This document shows positions 58,945 to 64,000 of a stretch of 64,000 bases of DNA, piece after piece. The stretch comes from Pseudomonas reinekei (GTDB lineage Bacteria; Pseudomonadota; Gammaproteobacteria; Pseudomonadales; Pseudomonadaceae), in the NCBI RefSeq assembly GCF_001945365.1, contig NZ_MSTQ01000023.1, forward strand, positions 1-64,000. The letters run 5' to 3'. The notes below the pieces were generated by a model. It did not search any database and was not told where the DNA came from. It saw only the letters and a program-made list of their open reading frames with translations. Both the position numbers and the translations under genes were made by a program. The first letter of the stretch is position 1; each line of letters starts with the position of its first letter.

Positions 58945-61551
58945 TTAGCTGGCGACGATGTTGACCAGTTTCCCGGGCACCACAATCACTTTACGAATGG
59001 TCAGACCGTCGACGAAGCGCAGCACGTTTTCGTTGGCGCGTGCGGCGGCTTCGACTTCTTCACGGGTCGCGGTGGCCGGCATTTCGATCTGGCCACGCAG
59101 CTTGCCGTTGACCTGGATCACCAGCGTCAGGCTGTCCTGCACCAGTGCGCTGTCGTCCTGCTCCGGCCAGCCAGCGTCGATCACCGGGTCGGCGTGACCC
59201 AGTTGATTCCACAGCTCGTGGCTGATGTGCGGCGTGATCGGAGCCAGTAGCAGCGTCACGGTTTCCAGACCTTCGTGAATCAGCGCGCGATCCTGTTCAG
59301 TGGCTTGTGCGGCTTTTTCCAGCACGTTCATCAGCGTCATCACTTGGGCGATGGCGGTGTTGAATTTGTGGTTCTGGCCGACGTCCTGGCTGGCTTGTTT
59401 GATGGCCAGGTGGATCGAGCGACGAACGGCTTTCTGCTCGTCATTCAGGCTGGCGACGTCCAGTTTGCCCGGAAGGCCCTGGCTGACGTGGGCTTGCGCC
59501 AGACGCCAGACGCGCTTGAGGAAGCGGTGCGAACCTTCGACGCCGGAGTCAGACCATTCCGCGCTCATGTCAGGTGGCGAAGCGAACATCATGAACAGGC
59601 GGCAGGTGTCTGCGCCGAACTGGTCGATCATCGACTGTGGGTCGACGCCGTTGTTCTTCGACTTGGCCATCTTCTCGGTGCCGCCGATTTCCACCGGCAA
59701 ACCGTCGGTTTTCAGTTTGGCGCTGATGACCTTGGCCTTGCTGTCACGCTCAAGTTCGACGTCCGCCGGGTTGAACCAGGTATAGGCACCGTTGGCTTCG
59801 CGACGATAGTAAGTCTCGGCGATCACCATGCCTTGGGTCAGCAGGTTCTTGAATGGCTCGTTGGAGCTCACCAGGCCTTCGTCGCGCATCAGCTTGTGGA
59901 AGAAGCGCGCGTAGAGCAGGTGAAGAATCGCGTGTTCGATACCGCCGATGTACTGATCCACCGGCAACCAGTGGTCGGCCGCCGATTTTTCCACCAGGCC
60001 ACCTTCAAAGTGCGGCGAGGCGTAGCGGGCGTAGTACCACGAGGACTCGACGAAGGTGTCCATGGTGTCGGTTTCACGCTTGGCAGGCTGGCCACATTTC
60101 GGGCAGTTGCACTCGTAGAACTCGGGCATGCGCGCCAGTGGCGAGCCGGCACCATCGGGTACGACATCTTCGGGCAGCACGACAGGCAGTTGATCTTCCG
60201 GCACCGGCACGTCACCGCAAGCGGCGCAGTGGATGATCGGGATCGGGCAGCCCCAGTAGCGCTGACGGCTGATGCCCCAGTCGCGCAAGCGGAACTGGGT
60301 GCGCGAGGCGCCCAGTGTTTTCTTGATCAGTGCCACTTCGATGGCGTCGAAGGCACCGGCGAAGTCCAGGCCGTCAAACTCACCGGAATTGATCAGCGTG
60401 CCGTGTTCGCCATAGGCGTCTTGCCATGGCGCAGGGTTGGTGTCGCCTGCGCTTGTGCGCACCACCGATTTGACCGGCAGGTTGTACTTGTGGGCGAATT
60501 CGAAATCGCGTTCGTCGTGGGCCGGAACAGCCATCACCGCGCCGTCGCCGTAGTGCATCAGGACGTAGTTGGCGACCCAGACCGGCAGTTTTTCGCCAGT
60601 CAGCGGATGTTCGACGAACAGGCCGGTTGGCAGGCCTTTTTTCTCTTGGGTGGCGACGTCGGCTTCAGCAACGCTGCCGCCCTTGCATTCGGCGATGAAC
60701 GCTTGCAGCTCGGGATTGTTGCGGGCGGCCAGGGTGGCCAGGTGGTGCTCGGCGGCTACGGCGACGTAGGTCGCGCCCATCAGGGTGTCCGGACGGGTGG
60801 TGAACACTTTCAGCGTGCCGGCTTCGCCGATGGAATCGACGTTGTACGGGAACTGCACTTCCATGCCCCGGGACTTGCCGATCCAGTTGCGCTGCATGGT
60901 CTTGACCTGTTCAGGCCAGCCCGGCAGGTCGTCGAGACTCTCCAGAAGCTCGTCCGCGTAGGCGGTGATCTTGAAGTAGTACATTGGGATTTCGCGCTTT
61001 TCGATCAGCGCGCCGGAACGCCAGCCGCGACCGTCGATCACCTGTTCGTTGGCCAGGACGGTCTGGTCGACCGGGTCCCAGTTCACGGTGCCGCTTTTCT
61101 TGTAGATCACACCTTTTTCGAACAGGCGGGTGAACAGCCATTGCTCCCAGCGGTAGTAATCGGGCTTGCAGGTGGTCACTTCACGCGACCAGTCCACTGC
61201 CAGGCCCAGGCTGCGCAGCTGGGATTTCATGTAGGCAATGTTCTCGTAGGTCCACTTGGCGGGCGCTACGTTGTTCTTCATCGCGGCGTTTTCCGCCGGC
61301 ATGCCGAAGGCGTCCCAACCCATTGGTTGCAGAACGTTTTTGCCTTGCATGCGCTGGTAGCGGGAGATCACGTCGCCGATGGTGTAGTTGCGCACGTGCC
61401 CCATGTGTAGCTTGCCGCTGGGGTAAGGGAACATCGACAGGCAGTAGTAGGTCTCCTTGCCTGGCTGTTCACTGACTTCAAAGGACTTTTGCTCGTCCCA
61501 GAATGACTGGGCGGCGGCTTCGATCTCACGGGGCTGATATTGTTCGTGCAT
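58945..61551 (-). CDS. leuS: Leucyl-tRNA synthetase
   Basis: The protein has 868 residues from ATG 61551 (MHEQYQPREIEAAAQSFWDE). It is a class I synthetase with the HIGH-type motif PSGKLHMGHVRNYTIGD and the KMSKS-type loop as KMAKSKNNG (Ala in place of Ser). The editing domain (about 220-420) includes TTRPDTLMGATYVAVAAEHH. An extra cysteine zinc site, CAACGDVP with CNCPKCGQPAK, is present. Upstream frames to 61593 have no better start. Confidence 0.97.
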   Translation of the reverse strand: MHEQYQPREIEAAAQSFWDEQKSFEVSEQPGKETYYCLSMFPYPSGKLHMGHVRNYTIGDVISRYQRMQGKNVLQPMGWDAFGMPAENAAMKNNVAPAKWTYENIAYMKSQLRSLGLAVDWSREVTTCKPDYYRWEQWLFTRLFEKGVIYKKSGTVNWDPVDQTVLANEQVIDGRGWRSGALIEKREIPMYYFKITAYADELLESLDDLPGWPEQVKTMQRNWIGKSRGMEVQFPYNVDSIGEAGTLKVFTTRPDTLMGATYVAVAAEHHLATLAARNNPELQAFIAECKGGSVAEADVATQEKKGLPTGLFVEHPLTGEKLPVWVANYVLMHYGDGAVMAVPAHDERDFEFAHKYNLPVKSVVRTSAGDTNPAPWQDAYGEHGTLINSGEFDGLDFAGAFDAIEVALIKKTLGASRTQFRLRDWGISRQRYWGCPIPIIHCAACGDVPVPEDQLPVVLPEDVVPDGAGSPLARMPEFYECNCPKCGQPAKRETDTMDTFVESSWYYARYASPHFEGGLVEKSAADHWLPVDQYIGGIEHAILHLLYARFFHKLMRDEGLVSSNEPFKNLLTQGMVIAETYYRREANGAYTWFNPADVELERDSKAKVISAKLKTDGLPVEIGGTEKMAKSKNNGVDPQSMIDQFGADTCRLFMMFASPPDMSAEWSDSGVEGSHRFLKRVWRLAQAHVSQGLPGKLDVASLNDEQKAVRRSIHLAIKQASQDVGQNHKFNTAIAQVMTLMNVLEKAAQATEQDRALIHEGLETVTLLLAPITPHISHELWNQLGHADPVIDAGWPEQDDSALVQDSLTLVIQVNGKLRGQIEMPATATREEVEAAARANENVLRFVDGLTIRKVIVVPGKLVNIVAS

Positions 61552-61831
61552 GGCTACTTTTGAACTGAATAGGGGTGGCCTAATCCTCTTCAATGCAACG
61601 CTGGACGGTGATCACGCCAATTCGGCGTTTCGGTGTCCAGTCGCGCTGGAAGTGGAGTTACAGGAAGCGCCGTAGCATACATGACCGCACTCTACCGAGG
61701 GAAACCCTGATTGCTGCCGCGCGTCTCGCGAAAAACGCCGCGAGGGCCGTTGGTCGCGGCGCTCAGCCGGTTTGTGCATGGAAGCTAAGCTCTAACTGGG
61801 GAGTAGGTCTTATCTTCCAATGAGGTGAGGG
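61552..61831. other. Divergent leader region of leuS and the 106-aa gene
   Basis: About 280 bases with no supported gene. It must hold the leuS promoter on the minus strand and a promoter for the gene at 61832 on the plus strand. No T-box or other leader RNA is evident, which fits pseudomonads. Confidence 0.4.
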
Positions 61832-62152
61832 ATGGTTGAGTCACAACGAAAAGCTACTAAACCGGAGTTGTACGAAAGACTGATCGATCGTCTTGGAATG
61901 GCCCTGGAAGCGGCAAAAACCGCAGGCCGGTTGCGTGATGAACGTCCACTGGAGCTGGAATTGCGCGGCTTGAGCCCCGCAGAGTTTGCTCTGGTCAAGG
62001 CGTACCTGGATCGCAGCGAGCGTGAGACACACGGATGCCTGTCCGAGGCAATAAAGCAACTCGACGCACCACGCTCAGCCAAAATTATCTGGCTCAAGGA
62101 CAAAGTACCCGGCAAAGACGCGGTAAAGGTCCGGTCCCTGCAATTCAAGTAA
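61832..62152 (+). CDS. Conserved small protein, 106 aa, divergent from leuS
   Basis: ATG 61832 follows GAGGTGAG. The product is soluble, helical and basic (MVESQRKATKPELYERLIDR and so on), with a central LRGLSPAEFALVKAYLDRSE segment. I recall a hypothetical gene at this place in other Pseudomonas genomes but no function. It could be co-transcribed with the following ydcF-type gene, 105 bases on. Confidence 0.7.
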   Translation: MVESQRKATKPELYERLIDRLGMALEAAKTAGRLRDERPLELELRGLSPAEFALVKAYLDRSERETHGCLSEAIKQLDAPRSAKIIWLKDKVPGKDAVKVRSLQFK

Positions 62153-62257
62153 GACACCGAGCCATGCTCCAGGGTTTTTTCAAGCATAGTCCTTGCGTAT
62201 TTATTGTCGCACTGCATCAACCCACTTAGGCTTCGGGCATCTTCAAGGAGATGCTCG

Positions 62258-63019
62258 ATGCCTTTTCGCTATTTTGTGAAACAACTTCTCTTGCCCCCCG
62301 GCGTTCTTTTGCTGCTGCTGGCGCTTGCCTGGTGGTGGCGGCGCTCAAGGCCAAGGCTGGCTGCCGTGTGTTTTGCCTTGGGTTTTGGCGGCTTTTTTCT
62401 GATGAGCCTGCCGATTGTCGTGCAATGGAGCGCTGCATTCCTGGAGCGCGAGCCGCCGCTGGCGCTCGACGAATGGGCGACGCTGGCGCAACACGCTGAT
62501 GCGATTGTGGTGCTGGGGTCGGGGCGCGAGCGCGGTGATTTCGCGTGGGGCGCCGATCAGCCGACCGGCGTAGGCCTGGAGCGTCAACGCTATGCGGCGC
62601 GCCTGGCCAAAGCCTCGGGCCTGCCGATTTTGACCAGTGGTGGCTTGCATTACGGTACGCCGCCCACCGAGGCCAAGATGATGGCTGACTCGTTGCGTGA
62701 TGATTTCGGCGTGTCGGTGCGTTGGCAGGAAGGCCGTAGCCGCACGACTTGGGAAAATGCGCAGTTCAGCGCCGAGGTGTTGTTGCCCGAAGGGGTCAAG
62801 CGCGTGGTGCTTGTGACTCACGCCTGGCACATGCCGCGAGCGGTCTGGAGTTTCCAGAAGGCCGGGTTTGAGGTGGTGCCGGCGCCGATGGGCTTTTTAG
62901 GCACGGATGACGCCCAGCTATTCGGAGGCTGGTTGCCGGAGTTCAAGTCGATCTGGCAGAGCGGGCAGTTGATGAATGAGGCGGTGGGGCAGGTGGGGTA
63001 TTCGTTGTTCTATCGATAA
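62258..63019 (+). CDS. YdcF/ElyC-family inner-membrane protein
   Basis: The protein has 253 residues from ATG 62258, with AAGGAG upstream. Two N-terminal membrane helices (about 8-27 and 36-55) are followed by a DUF218 domain: AIVVLGSGRERGDFAW, RYAARLAKASGLPILTSGGL, SRTTWENAQFSAEVLL and VLVTHAWHMPRAVWSFQKAG. ElyC of E. coli affects the undecaprenyl-phosphate cycle and envelope integrity. It stands beside lnt and leuS as in other pseudomonads. Confidence 0.93.
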   Translation: MPFRYFVKQLLLPPGVLLLLLALAWWWRRSRPRLAAVCFALGFGGFFLMSLPIVVQWSAAFLEREPPLALDEWATLAQHADAIVVLGSGRERGDFAWGADQPTGVGLERQRYAARLAKASGLPILTSGGLHYGTPPTEAKMMADSLRDDFGVSVRWQEGRSRTTWENAQFSAEVLLPEGVKRVVLVTHAWHMPRAVWSFQKAGFEVVPAPMGFLGTDDAQLFGGWLPEFKSIWQSGQLMNEAVGQVGYSLFYR

Positions 63020-63035
63020 CAGCGATAGTCAACAA

Positions 63036-63069
63036 CCTGTGGCGAGGGAGCAAGCTCCCTCGCCACAGG
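63036..63069. repeat. Palindromic REP, 16-bp arms
   Basis: CCTGTGGCGAGGGAGC (63036-63051) and GCTCCCTCGCCACAGG (63054-63069) are perfectly inverted with two bases between, so the effective loop is formed by a few inner pairs opening. It lies between convergent ydcF-type and lnt genes and may end both transcripts. Confidence 0.85.
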
Positions 63070-63071
63070 GT

Positions 63072-64000
63072 TTAGACCGTCTTCGCCATCCGGTTGGCAA
63101 TCAACGCCCAGCCAAACAGCAACACGCAAACAATGATCAACGGCCACGAGCGCCATTGCAGATAAGGCGTCAGGTTGTGCATCGGCACCACTTCGCCGTA
63201 CAGGATGCCGCGTTCGAATTGCGGGATCTGTTCGGTGATCTGGCCAAAAGGATTGATCAGGCCGGTAACGCCGTTGTTGGTGGCGCGGATCATCCAGCGT
63301 CCGGCTTCCAGGGCGCGCATCTGTGCCATCTGCAAATGTTGCAGCGGGCCGATGGAGGTGCCGAACCAGGTGTCATTGCTGATCGTCAGCAGCAGCTCGC
63401 TCTGGGCGGCCAGGCCCGCGGCGAATTCCGGGTACACCACCTCATAACAGATGAACGGCGCGATCTGGTAACCCTTGGCTTGCAGCATCGGCTGATCGGC
63501 CGGGCCGCGGGCAAAGTCCGACATCGGCAGGTCAAAGAACGCGATCAACCCGCGCAGTACATCCTGCAGGGGCACATACTCGCCAAACGGCACCAGTTTT
63601 TGCTTGAGATAGGTGCCATCGCCTTCGCCGACCACGGTAATACCGTTGAAAAAGCGCTTCTGCTGATGGACGACCTGGCGGATCGGGACGCCGGTAATCA
63701 GGGCTGAGTCCCGTTGCGCGGCGAAGCTCCCCATCATGTCCAGGTAGCCCTGGGCGGACTCCTTCAGCACCGGCACCGCGGTTTCCGGCCAGATCAGCAA
63801 GTCGACGCGCTTGGAACTCATGCTCATGTCGCGGTACAGCGCGAGCTGTGCGTTGAGCTGCGCCGGGTCCCACTTCATGCTCTGTTCGATGTTGCCCTGA
63901 ATCGCCGCGACACTCAGGGGTGCACCCGCCGGGCTGGTCCAGGCGTGGTGCTTCAAGGCCATGCCGGCGATCCATGGGGCGACCAGCAGCAACGCGCCCA
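63072..64000 (-). CDS. lnt: Apolipoprotein N-acyltransferase, C-terminal part
   Basis: About 309 residues are in the window; the start lies beyond the right edge. The carbon-nitrogen hydrolase domain is complete: the triad glutamate in LIWPETAVPVL, the lysine in YLKQKLVPFGEYVPL and the cysteine in IAPFICYEVVYPE. A last membrane helix (LIIVCVLLFGWALIANRM) ends it. Lnt adds the third acyl chain to lipoproteins in the inner membrane. Confidence 0.96.
   Translation of the reverse strand, partial: GALLLVAPWIAGMALKHHAWTSPAGAPLSVAAIQGNIEQSMKWDPAQLNAQLALYRDMSMSSKRVDLLIWPETAVPVLKESAQGYLDMMGSFAAQRDSALITGVPIRQVVHQQKRFFNGITVVGEGDGTYLKQKLVPFGEYVPLQDVLRGLIAFFDLPMSDFARGPADQPMLQAKGYQIAPFICYEVVYPEFAAGLAAQSELLLTISNDTWFGTSIGPLQHLQMAQMRALEAGRWMIRATNNGVTGLINPFGQITEQIPQFERGILYGEVVPMHNLTPYLQWRSWPLIIVCVLLFGWALIANRMAKTV

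Noticed and set aside
59275..61410. Plus-strand open frame of 711 codons
   Set aside because: It lies fully antisense to leuS, whose motifs are complete; long antisense frames are common in GC-rich Pseudomonas DNA, and the product has no family pattern.
1..64000. CRISPR arrays and rRNA genes
   Set aside because: No regularly spaced 25-40-base repeats and no rRNA sequence were seen; the tandem repeats near the integrase are too short and too few.

Overview
The window is a piece of a Pseudomonas chromosome, most likely from the P. fluorescens group. The evidence is the uninterrupted order lnt-ydcF-hyp-leuS-lptE-holA-arfA and ldcA-lipA-lipB-ybeD-dacC-rlpA-mltB-rodA-mrdA-rlmH-rsfS-nadD-proA, a GC-rich codon usage, and several families of REP/REPIN palindromes typical of fluorescent pseudomonads. 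It splits into two parts: a mosaic accessory island (about 1-22.5 kb) and ordinary core chromosome (about 22.8-64 kb).

Island, left part (1-7 kb). It opens with the tail of an IS3-family element that has cut an SNF2-type helicase gene. Mobile-element cargo follows: a small membrane protein, a RadC-like protein with a damaged JAMM motif, a DUF932 protein, a zinc-ribbon/glycine-zipper protein, fragments of a lost operon, AlpA, and an inovirus Gp2/YagK-type HUH protein. Much of 4.6-7 kb is AT-rich.

Island, defence-like part (7-21 kb). There are three modules. (i) A BrxR/CapW-type WYL repressor with a perfect palindrome in its promoter is divergent from a small membrane/coiled-coil protein and an ADP-ribosylglycohydrolase, and these are followed by a decayed second copy of the helicase. 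(ii) A second WYL regulator is overlapped by a gene for a large glycine-zipper membrane protein, then a TerB-like protein, another glycine-zipper/coiled-coil protein and a YkgJ-type cysteine-cluster protein. I know no named system with this composition. (iii) A tightly overlapping operon encodes DUF6361, a phospholipase D-fold protein and a 1070-residue SNF2-like helicase. A P4-type tyrosine integrase with repeated candidate arm sites closes the island. No tRNA was found at this edge.

Core part (22.8-64 kb). An S24 repressor, ppa, mtfA, a dedA gene and a GNAT gene come first. Ethanolamine catabolism follows (eutB, eutC, an exaC-like aldehyde dehydrogenase with a sigma-54 promoter, and an AcoR-type activator). 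EutBC makes acetaldehyde, which the dehydrogenase would oxidise. Next are mpl/ubiX, a MORN-C13 peptidase lipoprotein, a CidA/LrgB pair, a DedA-PAP2 fusion and a 3-methyladenine glycosylase. The large envelope and housekeeping cluster comes last: proline and NAD synthesis, ribosome silencing, PBP2/RodA elongation machinery, lytic transglycosylases, DacC, lipoate synthesis, LD-carboxypeptidase, ArfA ribosome rescue with a hairpin inside its reading frame, DNA polymerase III delta, LptE, LeuRS, YdcF and the C-terminal part of Lnt running off the right edge.
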